A stretch of 64,000 nt of DNA from an uncultured Mycoplasmatota bacterium. Lineage in GTDB: Bacteria > Bacillota_I > Bacilli_A > RF39 > UBA660. Both the position numbers and the translations under genes were made by a program. Of this stretch, positions 18,189-27,174 are shown one piece after another; position 1 is the first letter of the stretch, and the number at the start of each line of letters is the position of its first letter. The notes below the pieces were generated by a model that saw nothing but the letters and a program-made list of their open reading frames with translations, had not been told where the DNA came from and did no database searches. The DNA lies in contig URFW01000004.1 in the NCBI GenBank assembly GCA_900547225.1, forward strand, positions 72,833 through 136,832. The letters are read 5' to 3'.

Positions 18189-20045
18189 ATGATAGAAGGC
18201 TTAATGCTTACCATGGGAAGTTTATTATTTATAATGCTTCTTTTATTGGTATACTTTTCTAAGCAAAGATTTCTTTCAATAAGAAATAAAATCTATAGAT
18301 ATATGTTAATTGTTGAAGTTATACTAATTGTGTCTGAATTAGTGGCTACCTTTTTCGTTGGTTATTGTAACAATAATTTTGTTAATTTACTTATATACAG
18401 AATTCACTGGTCAACGGGAATAGTTTGGTTTTCATTATTATACTATTACAGTGTTGTTTTCATAAGTGATATAGATGCACCTTGCTTGTTGGAATTAATA
18501 AGAATGAATAAAAAAACTAAGATAATAAGCATTGTATTTTTAATCGCTGCGGTAGGTTTTTTCTTTGTTCCTTTTCAAAGGCTAGATCCTTATGCAATTT
18601 CTTATATTCCTGGGGCAGCATCATATTATGTATTTGGTTTTTGTGCATTATCTGTTTTACTTATAATAATACATGTTCTTAAATATAGTAATGTAATAGA
18701 TACTAGAAAAAAAGTATCCGTTTGGCTTATGATTGTTGAACTTATTTTAATATTTGTTCTTCAAGTATCTTTTCCATATATTGCAATGTCAGCTATTGGA
18801 GCAGCTGTTCAAATGTTTTTCTTATACTTTAACATAGAAAATCCTGATTTAAAGATTATAAAAGAGTTAGAAACAGTTAAGGATGATATAGAAAGATCAA
18901 ATAGAGCTAAATCAGATTTTTTATCTAATATGTCTCATGAAATAAGGTCACCAATGAATGCAATAGTAGGATTTAGTGAAACCCTTTTAAATAGTCCTAA
19001 TTTTGATGAAAAAAGTGCTAGAACTGATATATCACATATAGCATCCGCTGGTAATAACATGCTTGATATAATAAATAATATCCTTGATATATCAAAAATA
19101 GAATCTGGTAAAGAAACGTTAGAAATGAAAGAATACTCAATAAGCAGCATTGTAATGGAACTTTCTAGTATAATTGAGGCAAGAATAGGTAATAAGCCGG
19201 TAAAACTTATTATAGACGTTGATAAAAATATACCTTCTAAAATGTATGGAGATTCTACTAAGTTATTTCAAATTCTGCTTAATATATTAACTAATTCGGT
19301 TAAATATACTGAAGTTGGGAAAATAAAGTTAACCATAATTGGTGTAAAAGAAAATGATATGGAAAAATTATCAATAAAAGTATCTGATACTGGTTATGGT
19401 ATAAAAAAGGAAGATTTTGATAAATTATTTGAAAAATTTTCTAGATTAGAAAATGCAACGTCAAATGAAATAGAAGGTACAGGACTTGGTCTTGTAATCA
19501 CAAAAAAGTATGTTGATTTAATGAATGGTAAAATATGGTTTGAAAGTGAATATGAAGTAGGAACTACATTCTATGTTGAATTAAAGCAAAAAATTATTTC
19601 AGAGACAGGGATAGGAGAAATAAGAGAACCAATAAAAGAAGAGAAAAAAATAGATAAAATTGATTGTTCTTCTTATAACGTTTTAATTGTTGATGATAAT
19701 AAATTAAATATTAAAGTGGCAAGTAGGTTACTTGGAACCTATAAATTCAACATTGATACATCAACAACTGGAAAGGATTGTATTTATAAGGTAAAAGAAG
19801 GTAAAAAGTATGATATGATTTTCCTAGATCATATGATGCCAGAAATGGATGGTATAGAAACTCTTCACATTCTAAGAAAATTAGATGGTTATAGTTTGCC
19901 TCCTATAGTTGCATTAACAGCAAATGCAATTACTGGTATGAAAGAAATGTATTTAAAAGAAGGCTTTGACGAATATCTTTCAAAACCTATTAATATTACA
20001 GAATTAGATAAATTAATAAACAAATATTTTGACAAACACTATTAA
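18189..20045 (+). CDS. membrane hybrid histidine kinase (intact)
   Basis: 618 residues with the same plan as its upstream neighbour: N-terminal multi-helix membrane sensor (to about 220), HisKA with FLSNMSHEIRSPMN (His250), HATPase with NSVKYT, DTGYGI and GTGLGL, and a receiver with Asp547 in FLDHMMPEMDG. All catalytic boxes look functional, so it can autophosphorylate, pass phosphate to its own receiver, then to the HPt protein and to the response regulator three genes upstream. ATG 18189 was chosen because AAGGTGGTGAT lies just before it. The pair looks like a tandem duplication followed by divergence. Confidence 0.9.
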   Translation: MIEGLMLTMGSLLFIMLLLLVYFSKQRFLSIRNKIYRYMLIVEVILIVSELVATFFVGYCNNNFVNLLIYRIHWSTGIVWFSLLYYYSVVFISDIDAPCLLELIRMNKKTKIISIVFLIAAVGFFFVPFQRLDPYAISYIPGAASYYVFGFCALSVLLIIIHVLKYSNVIDTRKKVSVWLMIVELILIFVLQVSFPYIAMSAIGAAVQMFFLYFNIENPDLKIIKELETVKDDIERSNRAKSDFLSNMSHEIRSPMNAIVGFSETLLNSPNFDEKSARTDISHIASAGNNMLDIINNILDISKIESGKETLEMKEYSISSIVMELSSIIEARIGNKPVKLIIDVDKNIPSKMYGDSTKLFQILLNILTNSVKYTEVGKIKLTIIGVKENDMEKLSIKVSDTGYGIKKEDFDKLFEKFSRLENATSNEIEGTGLGLVITKKYVDLMNGKIWFESEYEVGTTFYVELKQKIISETGIGEIREPIKEEKKIDKIDCSSYNVLIVDDNKLNIKVASRLLGTYKFNIDTSTTGKDCIYKVKEGKKYDMIFLDHMMPEMDGIETLHILRKLDGYSLPPIVALTANAITGMKEMYLKEGFDEYLSKPINITELDKLINKYFDKHY

Positions 20046-20133
20046 AATCTTGACCATGATGGTGGTATATGATATTTATAACCATAAAAGATATTTTGAA
20101 ATTTTTTTAAACTTTAATTTATTTTATATTTCT

Positions 20134-20160
20134 AAAGTAGATAAAATTTATCTACTTTTT
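20134..20160 (+). terminator. terminator of the phosphorelay operon
   Basis: AAAGTAGATAAA / TTTATCTACTTT, a 12-bp near-perfect stem ending in Ts. Confidence 0.8.
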
Positions 20161-20162
20161 AA

Positions 20163-20239
20163 TTTGTAAAATAAATGTAAAAGAAGTAATAAAAAAGTAT
20201 GAAAAAATAAATAATAATATTATAATGTAAATAGATAAT
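20163..20239 (+). repeat. 77-bp promoter/leader repeat, copy 1
   Basis: This stretch recurs at 63924-64000 with a single mismatch (A at 20189 versus G at 63950). It contains TATAAT at 20221-20226, likely the -10 of the downstream BspA-like gene. Conservation of non-coding sequence at two distant sites indicates duplication or gene conversion of a surface-protein expression cassette. Confidence 0.9.
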
Positions 20240-20259
20240 AGAAGTAAAAGGAGTAAGAC

Positions 20260-22446
20260 ATGGAAAAACAAAGAAGAATAAAAATGTTAAGTCTAAGTGC
20301 CGTTATAGTAGCAGTACTAGGATTAACAGTTGCATTTGCAGCACTAAGTACCACACTAAATATAAAAGGCTCAGCATACCTAGATGCAGCAAAATGGGGA
20401 ATAAAGTTTCAAAATCTATCTGAACCAAGTATAGTAGGAGAAGCAAGTGATGCAAAAACCGCAAAGATAGAAAAAGATGTATCAATAAATGATATAAAAG
20501 TAACACTATCAAAACCAGGAGATAGTGTAACGTATACAGTAGATTTAGTAAATGATGGAGATATAAACGCAAAGATAGAAAACATAGAAAAAACGAATTT
20601 AACAGAAGAACAACAAAAATATATAACGTTTACGGTAAAATATAAAGAAAATGACACAGAATTAAAGATAGGAGATATCTTATCAAAAGGACAAGTAAAA
20701 CCATTAGTAATAAAAATAGAATATAGAAAAGACTTAGAATCAAGTGACTTACCAAAAAGTGCTCAAGAAATAAATTTATCATATAAGTTAGATTTTGTAC
20801 AAACAGATGAAGAAGATGAAAAATTAATAGGTACAACATCAACGTTGGCAGCTGGTACTAATGATAAAGCTACAGGAACGTTTTTTAATGGTAATATAGC
20901 AAAGAATAAAATAGAAAGTATAACATTTTATTCGACAACAGATGTGCCAACTGATTCAATAGATTCATGGGATGCATCATTAAATAAAGATGGTTCTGTA
21001 ATAGCTTATTATAAAGATGACGATAAAAATGATTTATATGAGCTATATATAGGAGCACAGGGAGGGGTAAAAGCTCCAAGTGACTCGTCTTCCTTATTTT
21101 CATACTTTACAAATTTAAAAAGAATTGATTTTGGTTCGTCATTTAATACATATAACGTAGTTAATATGAAAAGCATGTTTAATAATTGTACGTCTTTAAC
21201 GAATTTAAATTTATCTGGATTTAATACCATTAATGTTACTAACATGTATTGTATGTTTAGTTATTTGACATCCCTAACTAGTTTAGACTTATCAAATTTT
21301 AATACTTCAAGAGTAACTAGCATGACTGGTATGTTTCAAGCTTGTTCAAAATTAACATATTTAAACATAACAAACTTTAATACCTCAAAAGTTAGTAATA
21401 TGAGTTATATGTTTAATAAATGCTCAACACTAACAGGCTTAGATTTATCTTCTTTTGATACATCAAAAGTAATCAATATGAGTTATATGTTTTATAATTG
21501 TACTTCTTTAATAAATTTAGATTTATCTTCCTTTGATACTCCAAAGGTTACCAATATGAAAACGATGTTTGCAAACTGTAAATCGTTAAAAAAATTGAAC
21601 ATTAGTAACTTTGATACTGAAAATGTGACTAATATGAGTTATATGTTTCAACAATGTTTAAGCTTAACCAATTTAGATTTATCTAGCTTTAATACTAATA
21701 ATGTCACTAGCATGAAAAGTATGTTTATTATGTGTGAAGCTTTAACATCACTTGATTTATCTAACTTTAATACGTCGAATGTAACAGATATGAGTTATAT
21801 GTTTGAACAATGTAATTTATTGACTAGCTTAAATGTTAGTAATTTTAATACAAAAAATGTAACAGATATGAGTTATATGTTTTATGAATGTAATTCTTTA
21901 ACATCACTTGATTTATCTAGCTTTAATACAATAAATGTTGAGAATATGAATGCCATGTTTAGTCATTGTACAAGTATGGTAAGTTTGAACATATCTGGTT
22001 TCAATACAAAAAATGTTAAAAACATGAATGCTATGTTTAGTCAGTGTACAAGTATGGTAAGTTTAAATGTATCAGGATTTAACACATCTAATGTAGAAGA
22101 CATACAAAGTATGTTTTACCATTGTACTTCACTGATTAATCTAGATTTAAGTAATTGGAACGTTTCCAAAGTGACTTCTTTATATAGTACGTTTGATATG
22201 TGTTCAAGTTTAAAATCTTTAAATTTAAATAATTGGAATACTACTAAAATAACAAGTATACGAACAGCTTTTTATGGATGTTCATCACTTTCTGAATTGG
22301 ATTTGTCCTCATTTGATTTTAGCAATGTGACAGATTATACTGAAAATTCATTTTATAATGTAACGGTTCCGATTTATGTTAAAAATGATAAATCAAAGGA
22401 ATTCTTGCTTAGTAAGAATAGTAGTTTAAACGTAATTGTAAAATAA
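20260..22446 (+). CDS. BspA-like surface protein with DUF285 repeats and TasA/CalY-like N-terminus
   Basis: 728 residues. An N-terminal hydrophobic segment (about 9-29) with AFAALSTTLNIKGSA resembles SipW-dependent signal regions of TasA/camelysin-like proteins, and residues 30-190 form a beta-rich domain. A linker domain (FFNGNIAKNKIESITF, SWDASLNKDGSVIAYY) follows and is shared with the second BspA-like protein at 56297. From about residue 285 there are some fifteen 26-residue repeats of the type LDLSNFNTSNVTDMSYMF, characteristic of DUF285/BspA leucine-rich proteins. No LPxTG or C-terminal membrane segment is seen. Such proteins usually act in adhesion or surface interaction. AAAGGAG precedes the ATG. 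Confidence 0.88.
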   Translation: MEKQRRIKMLSLSAVIVAVLGLTVAFAALSTTLNIKGSAYLDAAKWGIKFQNLSEPSIVGEASDAKTAKIEKDVSINDIKVTLSKPGDSVTYTVDLVNDGDINAKIENIEKTNLTEEQQKYITFTVKYKENDTELKIGDILSKGQVKPLVIKIEYRKDLESSDLPKSAQEINLSYKLDFVQTDEEDEKLIGTTSTLAAGTNDKATGTFFNGNIAKNKIESITFYSTTDVPTDSIDSWDASLNKDGSVIAYYKDDDKNDLYELYIGAQGGVKAPSDSSSLFSYFTNLKRIDFGSSFNTYNVVNMKSMFNNCTSLTNLNLSGFNTINVTNMYCMFSYLTSLTSLDLSNFNTSRVTSMTGMFQACSKLTYLNITNFNTSKVSNMSYMFNKCSTLTGLDLSSFDTSKVINMSYMFYNCTSLINLDLSSFDTPKVTNMKTMFANCKSLKKLNISNFDTENVTNMSYMFQQCLSLTNLDLSSFNTNNVTSMKSMFIMCEALTSLDLSNFNTSNVTDMSYMFEQCNLLTSLNVSNFNTKNVTDMSYMFYECNSLTSLDLSSFNTINVENMNAMFSHCTSMVSLNISGFNTKNVKNMNAMFSQCTSMVSLNVSGFNTSNVEDIQSMFYHCTSLINLDLSNWNVSKVTSLYSTFDMCSSLKSLNLNNWNTTKITSIRTAFYGCSSLSELDLSSFDFSNVTDYTENSFYNVTVPIYVKNDKSKEFLLSKNSSLNVIVK
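21150..22320 (+). repeat. 78-bp tandem coding repeats of the DUF285 array
   Basis: About fifteen imperfect 26-codon units, each with the xSFNTSxVTxMxxMFxxC pattern. Such arrays can change copy number by recombination or replication slippage. Several neighbouring units share the coding run for ATGAGTTATATGTTT. Confidence 0.8.
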
Positions 22447-22451
22447 AAATT

Positions 22452-22476
22452 AAAGAACCAAAATGGTTCTTTTTTT
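22452..22476 (+). terminator. terminator of the first BspA-like gene
   Basis: AAAGAACCA / TGGTTCTTT with loop AAA and a T run. Confidence 0.9.
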
Positions 22477-22643
22477 GTAAATATAAAAAGTTATTACATG
22501 ATTTAGAGAGTGCAGGTAAAGCTTTATCGTTTTTTTAATTTTTTTATAATTTTTTAGATTTTTTTTAGAATTTTAGGGGGTATTTTGAAAAAGTGTCTAA
22601 CTATAGATATGAGAGGACCTAATAGTTTGGGTATTTATGCTTT

Positions 22644-22674
22644 CCACTTTTTATTTTTTAAATAGAAAGTGTGG
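22644..22674 (+). promoter_or_regulatory. 5' UTR hairpin sequestering the toxin ribosome site
   Basis: CCACTTTTTATTT (22644-22656) pairs with 22660-22674, apart from a two-base bulge, so GTGG of the GTGGTGAT ribosome site is base-paired. Occluded ribosome sites are a recurring feature of type I toxin mRNAs. Confidence 0.55.
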
Positions 22675-22682
22675 TGATAATT

Positions 22683-22763
22683 ATGAAGAAAGAAAATAAA
22701 TTTCTTAAAATAATTATTCTTCTTTTACTATTAATATTAGTAATACTAATATTTAAAATATAA
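22683..22763 (+). CDS. 26-residue hydrophobic peptide, candidate type I toxin
   Basis: ATG at 22683 after GTGGTGAT encodes a lysine-rich head (MKKENKFLK) and one continuous run of Ile/Leu/Val ending FKI and a stop at 22761-22763. Size and composition match membrane-acting toxins of type I toxin-antitoxin loci. The case is strengthened by the hairpin over its ribosome site and by an oppositely oriented RNA gene overlapping its 3' region. I recognise no named family. A weak promoter TTGAAA-17-TATGAG at 22585-22613 could drive it. Confidence 0.6.
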   Translation: MKKENKFLKIIILLLLLILVILIFKI

Positions 22764-22861
22764 AAGAAACAGCATATACCCAAATAATTTAAGGGAATAT
22801 GCTGTTTCCATAAACAATACATGGAAAGCAAACTAACCTTTATTGTTAGGTTCTTTCACTA
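22750..22861 (-). ncRNA. candidate antisense RNA (antitoxin) of the type I locus
   Basis: Predicted minus-strand transcript of roughly 105-110 bases. It would start about seven bases after the minus-strand -10 at 22867-22872 and end at the long hairpin 22766-22808 followed by a T-rich run on that strand. It includes a second stem CTAAC / GTTAG near its 5' end. It overlaps the 3' part of the predicted toxin mRNA. No coding potential is seen. Confidence 0.55.
22766..22808. terminator. large terminator hairpin of the toxin/antitoxin locus
   Basis: GAAACAGCATAT / ATATGCTGTTTC plus an inner CCC / GGG, a 15-pair stem with one A-A mismatch and an 11-base loop. On the minus strand TTTTATATTTT follows, giving a good intrinsic terminator; on the plus strand no T run follows. 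Confidence 0.75.
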
Positions 22862-22866
22862 ACTAA

Positions 22867-22895
22867 ATTATACAACATTAACTTAGTTATGTAAA
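22867..22895 (-). promoter_or_regulatory. antisense RNA promoter
   Basis: On the minus strand: TTTACA (22890-22895), 17-base spacer, TATAAT (22867-22872). This is one of the best promoters in the window and points away from the exporter gene into the toxin region, where no minus-strand gene exists. Confidence 0.75.
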
Positions 22896-22916
22896 TAATG
22901 ATGAAAGGAAATATTT

Positions 22917-25112
22917 ATGTTAACACTTAAAAACATTAAAAAGATATATGAACAAGGAGACGAAGCAGTATTAGATGATATTAATTTAACTTTTAATAAA
23001 AACGAGTTTGTATCAATATTAGGATGCTCTGGAGCGGGGAAATCTACACTATTAAATATAATAGGAGGTTTGGATGATAAAACTAGTGGTAAATTACTTA
23101 TAAATGGTAAAGATATTTATAAACGTGATGATTTAAATCTTGATTATTATAGAAAAAATAACGTTGGTTTTATATTTCAAAATTATAATTTAATAGAACA
23201 TTTAACTGTTTATGAAAATGTCATGTTACCTCTTCTTTTAACAAACTCTAAAAACAAACACAAAAGGGTTTTAAAAATTCTTGATAAAACAGGTCTTAAG
23301 GGAAAGAAAAATAGCAAGATATGTGATCTTTCAGGTGGTCAAAAACAAAGGGTTGCAATATCAAGAGCATTAATTAATAATCCTGATATTATATTAGCAG
23401 ATGAACCAACTGGAGCTTTAGATTATAAAACAGGCTACGAAATAATGAACCTTATAAAAAAATTATCTAAAAATAAATTAGTTATAATGGTAACTCATAA
23501 CAAAGTACTTGCCAAAAAATATTCAAGTAGAATTATATATTTAGATAAAGGACGCGTTATAAGTGATACAAATCCGTCAAAGGAAAAAAACGAGTATTTT
23601 AGTACAAAATTTAAAAGTGGAAATCTAAGCATTAAAAACGCATTACTTTATAGTATAAAAACGATAAAAGCTAAAAGAAAATCATTTTTATTAACTTCAT
23701 TATCATCAAGTATCGGTCTTATTTTAGTTGCTTTAATAATATCTGTTTCAAATGGTTTAAAAAAGGAAATGAATTTATATGAAAAAAACGTGTTATCATC
23801 TCTTCCAATTGTAATACCAAGCGTTAAAACAAAAATAAGTGATAAATCTAAAATACCTAAAAATAAACTTTATTCATATGACTATAAAGAAGAAAATTCT
23901 ATAAATCCAATTAATGATGATTTTGTTAAATATATTAATAAAATGAAAACAAAGGATTTATGTGATATAAAATATGATAGAAATTTAAAATTTAATGTTT
24001 TAACTGAAGGTTATAATTTGCTTGATAATGTAGAATTTAGCCAAATGCCATCTATAAATTACATAAAAAAGAATTACACTCTTTTAGCAGGTTCTTATCC
24101 TAAAAATAAAAATGAACTTATGTTGGTTGCAGATCAAAAAAATAGAATAGATAAAAACATACTTGATGCTTTAAAATTTAATGGTGATGTAAACGTAAGT
24201 GATATATTCAAAAAGAATATGAAACTTATTTTTAATGATGATTTTTATATTAAGAAAGATAACGTTTATTTTATAAATAAAAATTACGAAAGTGTTTATA
24301 AAAACAAAAACAATGTAGCTTTAAAAATAGTTGGAATAATAAGGCTAACTAAAGATGAGGAAGAAAGTTATAAAAATGATTTAGCAAATGAAAAGTCATC
24401 TTTAGCATACTTAAGTAATTTAGCAGATGATGTTATAGATAAAAATATAAATAGTGACATAATAAGTGATATAAATAAAAATGATAATATTATGGTAGAA
24501 GGCATAAACATGGCAGAAGGCGTTCTTAAAAAGAAATTAGGAGGCGATAAAACATCTGATTTGATTTACATTTATCCTAAAGATTATACCTCTAAAAACT
24601 TAATTATAAATTACATTAATAAATATAATAAAAACAAAAAGGAAAGTAAGAAGGTAACTTATATTAATTATTCAAAGGAAACCATAGAAGCATCTAAGCA
24701 GATGATAAACACAATAAGTGTGGTATTAATTTTATTTAGCAGTATTTCACTTATTTGCTCGTCCATAATGATAGGAATTATAACTTATATATCAGTTAAT
24801 AATAGAGCAAGGGAAATTGGAATACTAAGAAGTGTTGGCGCTAGCAAAAAAGAAGTTGCTATGATATTTTTATCAGAAGTTCTTATAACTGGAGCATCTT
24901 CTGGAGTGATAGGAATTTTTATATCTAATATTTTGCTTTTCTTAGGAAATATAATTTTAAGAAACTTAGATATTATTAATCAAAAAATTACGCTTAATGC
25001 TCAAAATTCTGTTAGTCTTATTTTAATTAATGTAGTATTAATAATGTTAGGAAGTGCTATTCCGTCTTTTTCAGCTAGCAAAAAGAATCCTTCTTTAGCT
25101 TTAAAAGAATAA
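22917..25112 (+). CDS. ABC exporter, fused ATPase and FtsX/MacB permease
   Basis: 731 residues. The N-terminal 220 form an ABC ATPase with GCSGAGKST, LSGGQKQRVAISRA and [11 protein letters not shown] membrane helix (about 258-280) leads to a large extracytoplasmic domain, and the last 150 residues have three membrane helices with REIGILRSVGASKKEV, the FtsX-domain hallmark. This single-chain form is common in Firmicutes and exports peptides, or works with a sensor kinase in peptide resistance. It stands alone, downstream of the predicted toxin-antitoxin locus. The unrelated pair at 1-2728 is the two-chain version of the same architecture. Confidence 0.92.
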   Translation: MLTLKNIKKIYEQGDEAVLDDINLTFNKNEFVSILGCSGAGKSTLLNIIGGLDDKTSGKLLINGKDIYKRDDLNLDYYRKNNVGFIFQNYNLIEHLTVYENVMLPLLLTNSKNKHKRVLKILDKTGLKGKKNSKICDLSGGQKQRVAISRALINNPDIILADEPTGALDYKTGYEIMNLIKKLSKNKLVIMVTHNKVLAKKYSSRIIYLDKGRVISDTNPSKEKNEYFSTKFKSGNLSIKNALLYSIKTIKAKRKSFLLTSLSSSIGLILVALIISVSNGLKKEMNLYEKNVLSSLPIVIPSVKTKISDKSKIPKNKLYSYDYKEENSINPINDDFVKYINKMKTKDLCDIKYDRNLKFNVLTEGYNLLDNVEFSQMPSINYIKKNYTLLAGSYPKNKNELMLVADQKNRIDKNILDALKFNGDVNVSDIFKKNMKLIFNDDFYIKKDNVYFINKNYESVYKNKNNVALKIVGIIRLTKDEEESYKNDLANEKSSLAYLSNLADDVIDKNINSDIISDINKNDNIMVEGINMAEGVLKKKLGGDKTSDLIYIYPKDYTSKNLIINYINKYNKNKKESKKVTYINYSKETIEASKQMINTISVVLILFSSISLICSSIMIGIITYISVNNRAREIGILRSVGASKKEVAMIFLSEVLITGASSGVIGIFISNILLFLGNIILRNLDIINQKITLNAQNSVSLILINVVLIMLGSAIPSFSASKKNPSLALKE

Positions 25113-25145
25113 TAATTTACTGTATAATAAAAATGGTGATGATAA

Positions 25146-25526
25146 ATGAAAGTACTTACTGTAAAACAACCATGGGCTAGTTTAATTGTAAACGAACATA
25201 AAAAATATGAATTTAGAAGTTGGAAAACTAAATATCGAGGAAAAATTCTTATTCATGCTGGTAAGTCATTAGAAAAAGATATGCTAAAAAGATTTGATAA
25301 ATATAATTTAGATATTAAGCTTGGAGCGATAATTGGAGAAGCTTATCTTACGGATTGCATATTGGTAACAAAAGAATTTCAAGATAACCTAAGAAAGATA
25401 GATAGCACCATTTATGCTAGAAGCAATCATGAAGAGATGTATGCCTGGAAATTAGAAAATATAAAAAAATATGAAAATCCAGTTTACGTAAACGGTAAAC
25501 TTGGGTTATGGAATTATGAAAAGTAG
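25146..25526 (+). CDS. ASCH domain protein
   Basis: 126 residues beginning MKVLTVKQPWASLIVNEHKK, followed by YEFRSWKTKYRGKILIHAGK, the ASCH signature. ASCH domains are PUA-related RNA-binding folds, and some members are nucleases or deamidases acting on modified cytidine derivatives. The gene has its own GGTGAT ribosome site and lies 33 bases after the exporter. Function here is unassigned beyond nucleic acid or nucleoside binding. Confidence 0.82.
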   Translation: MKVLTVKQPWASLIVNEHKKYEFRSWKTKYRGKILIHAGKSLEKDMLKRFDKYNLDIKLGAIIGEAYLTDCILVTKEFQDNLRKIDSTIYARSNHEEMYAWKLENIKKYENPVYVNGKLGLWNYEK

Positions 25527-25555
25527 TGTATAATTAGTAAAGAGGAGTGTATAAC

Positions 25556-26575
25556 ATGAGATTTACAAATGAAGTTGTAAAAAAAGAATTTAGTAAAATT
25601 AAAAATTATTTATGGATAGGTGTGCTACTAATTATTTTATCCTTTGTATTTTTATCACTAGGAGATAAAAGAGATAGTATGGATAAAAAGGATGCATTAA
25701 ATATGCATAACTTAATAGTGGATAATCTAAAAGCTAAAACTGGTAAAACGGGGTTTATAAACGCAAATAACATACCATATAAATTCGCAGTATATAAAGA
25801 TACAACAGATGCATATTACTTTGTTACTGATGATAAGTATATATACGTTGTTTATATGGATAGTGATACATTTAATAGTCTTAATAATAAAAAAATAGAG
25901 AAAAAAGCAAAGAAGATAATTGGAATAACAAAAGAAACGCCAGATGATATTAAAAAACTTGCTGTTTCATCATATAACGAAATAGTAGGTAATCAGAACA
26001 AAATAACAATTGATGACTATGATGATTACTTTGGAAGTATTTATCTAGATATGACAAGTAGTAATAGTGGTTTTTATTATCTAATGTTTATAGCGTTTTT
26101 ACTTGTAGGTTTTATTTTGCTAATTATTTATGTAGCATCTAATAGCAAATTTAAAAAGGGAATAAAAAAACTATCAGATGAAGAATTAAAAAAAATAGAT
26201 GATGAACTAAACAGCAAAGATTCATTTTATTATGAGAATGCTCACTTAGTTTTAACTAAAAACTACGTTGTTAATTTAGGAACCTCTTTTTCTATAATTA
26301 AATATAGTGATATAATCTGGCTTTATCCTTATGTTTTGCATGCGAGAGGTATTAAATCTTCCGAGTCAATAATTGCAGTTACAAACGATGCGAAAAGACA
26401 TAGTATTGCAAATATAAGTATGATTACAAAGGCAAAAAAGGAAGCATTTAACGAAATATTTGACACCATTGCATCTAGAAATCCTGATATGTTGGTAGGA
26501 TATAACAGAGATACTTGTGATAGGGCAAATGTTTTAATAAAAGAAATTAAACAAAAGAAGAAAAATAGTAAATAG
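25556..26575 (+). CDS. membrane protein of unknown function, two helices
   Basis: About 339 residues. Membrane helices lie at about 18-38 and 175-197, enclosing an extracytoplasmic region. A C-terminal cytoplasmic domain contains LTKNYVVNLGTSFSIIKYSD and IAVTNDAKRHSIANIS, a pattern seen in PH-like or YcxB-like domains. ATG 25556 follows GAGGAG. I do not recognise a named family with confidence. Its neighbours are an ASCH protein and a VanZ-like protein. Confidence 0.6.
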   Translation: MRFTNEVVKKEFSKIKNYLWIGVLLIILSFVFLSLGDKRDSMDKKDALNMHNLIVDNLKAKTGKTGFINANNIPYKFAVYKDTTDAYYFVTDDKYIYVVYMDSDTFNSLNNKKIEKKAKKIIGITKETPDDIKKLAVSSYNEIVGNQNKITIDDYDDYFGSIYLDMTSSNSGFYYLMFIAFLLVGFILLIIYVASNSKFKKGIKKLSDEELKKIDDELNSKDSFYYENAHLVLTKNYVVNLGTSFSIIKYSDIIWLYPYVLHARGIKSSESIIAVTNDAKRHSIANISMITKAKKEAFNEIFDTIASRNPDMLVGYNRDTCDRANVLIKEIKQKKKNSK

Positions 26576-26658
26576 GCTGTAAAGAAATATATGTATTTCT
26601 TTATAGCTCTTTTATTATGAAAAACAGTTATGCTATAATTAAGTAGTTGGTGGGTCAT

Positions 26659-27171
26659 ATGAATTTAATAATTAATTATATAGCAAAAATGTTTAAACAT
26701 TCTTTTTTATTTACGTGTTTCTATATTATTCTTAGATTTATAATTATTAGAAGAAATAAAAAGATAAACGTCAAAAGAGAAGTATTATTATATGTATTCT
26801 TTTTATTTTTATTAGGACTTTATACGGTTGCTATAACAGGAGACTTTAACATAAAAAACGTACGCATAGATGAAATTAATATAATTCCATTCAAAATAGT
26901 AAAAGATATTTATATATCTCATAATTTAAATTACTTTCTAATAAGTTTTTTAGGTAATATATTTATATTTATTCCAGTTGGACTCTTAGTTTCTTTGATA
27001 TGGAATATGAAAGATAAAAATGTTATTTTAATAGGCTTTTTAATATCTTTATCTATCGAATTAACTCAACTTTTTCTTAAAAGAACAACTGATATAGATG
27101 ATTTAATATTAAATACTTTAGGAGTTATAATAGGTCTTTTAATAAGTAAACAAATAAAAAATAAGAGGTAG
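26659..27171 (+). CDS. VanZ-like family protein
   Basis: About 170 residues with four to five membrane helices and the VanZ motifs NIIPFKIVKD, FIPVGLLVSLIW, SIELTQLFLKRTTDIDDLILNTLG and a final helix. VanZ-like proteins are widespread in Firmicutes; teicoplanin resistance applies only to some. ATG 26659 was chosen after GGTGGGT. It is separated by three bases from the next membrane protein, so the two form a pair. Confidence 0.85.
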   Translation: MNLIINYIAKMFKHSFLFTCFYIILRFIIIRRNKKINVKREVLLYVFFLFLLGLYTVAITGDFNIKNVRIDEINIIPFKIVKDIYISHNLNYFLISFLGNIFIFIPVGLLVSLIWNMKDKNVILIGFLISLSIELTQLFLKRTTDIDDLILNTLGVIIGLLISKQIKNKR

Positions 27172-27174
27172 TAT

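Noticed and set aside
20303..21245. Several minus-strand open frames opposite the BspA-like gene
   Set aside because: They are leucine-rich shadows caused by the AT-rich repeat codons; none has a ribosome site.
21150..22320. Repetitive DNA considered as a CRISPR array
   Set aside because: The 78-bp units are contiguous coding repeats without spacers; no cas gene is present.
26659..27171. VanZ-like gene considered as a glycopeptide resistance determinant
   Set aside because: No vanHAX or vanRS neighbours; VanZ-like proteins are common without resistance.
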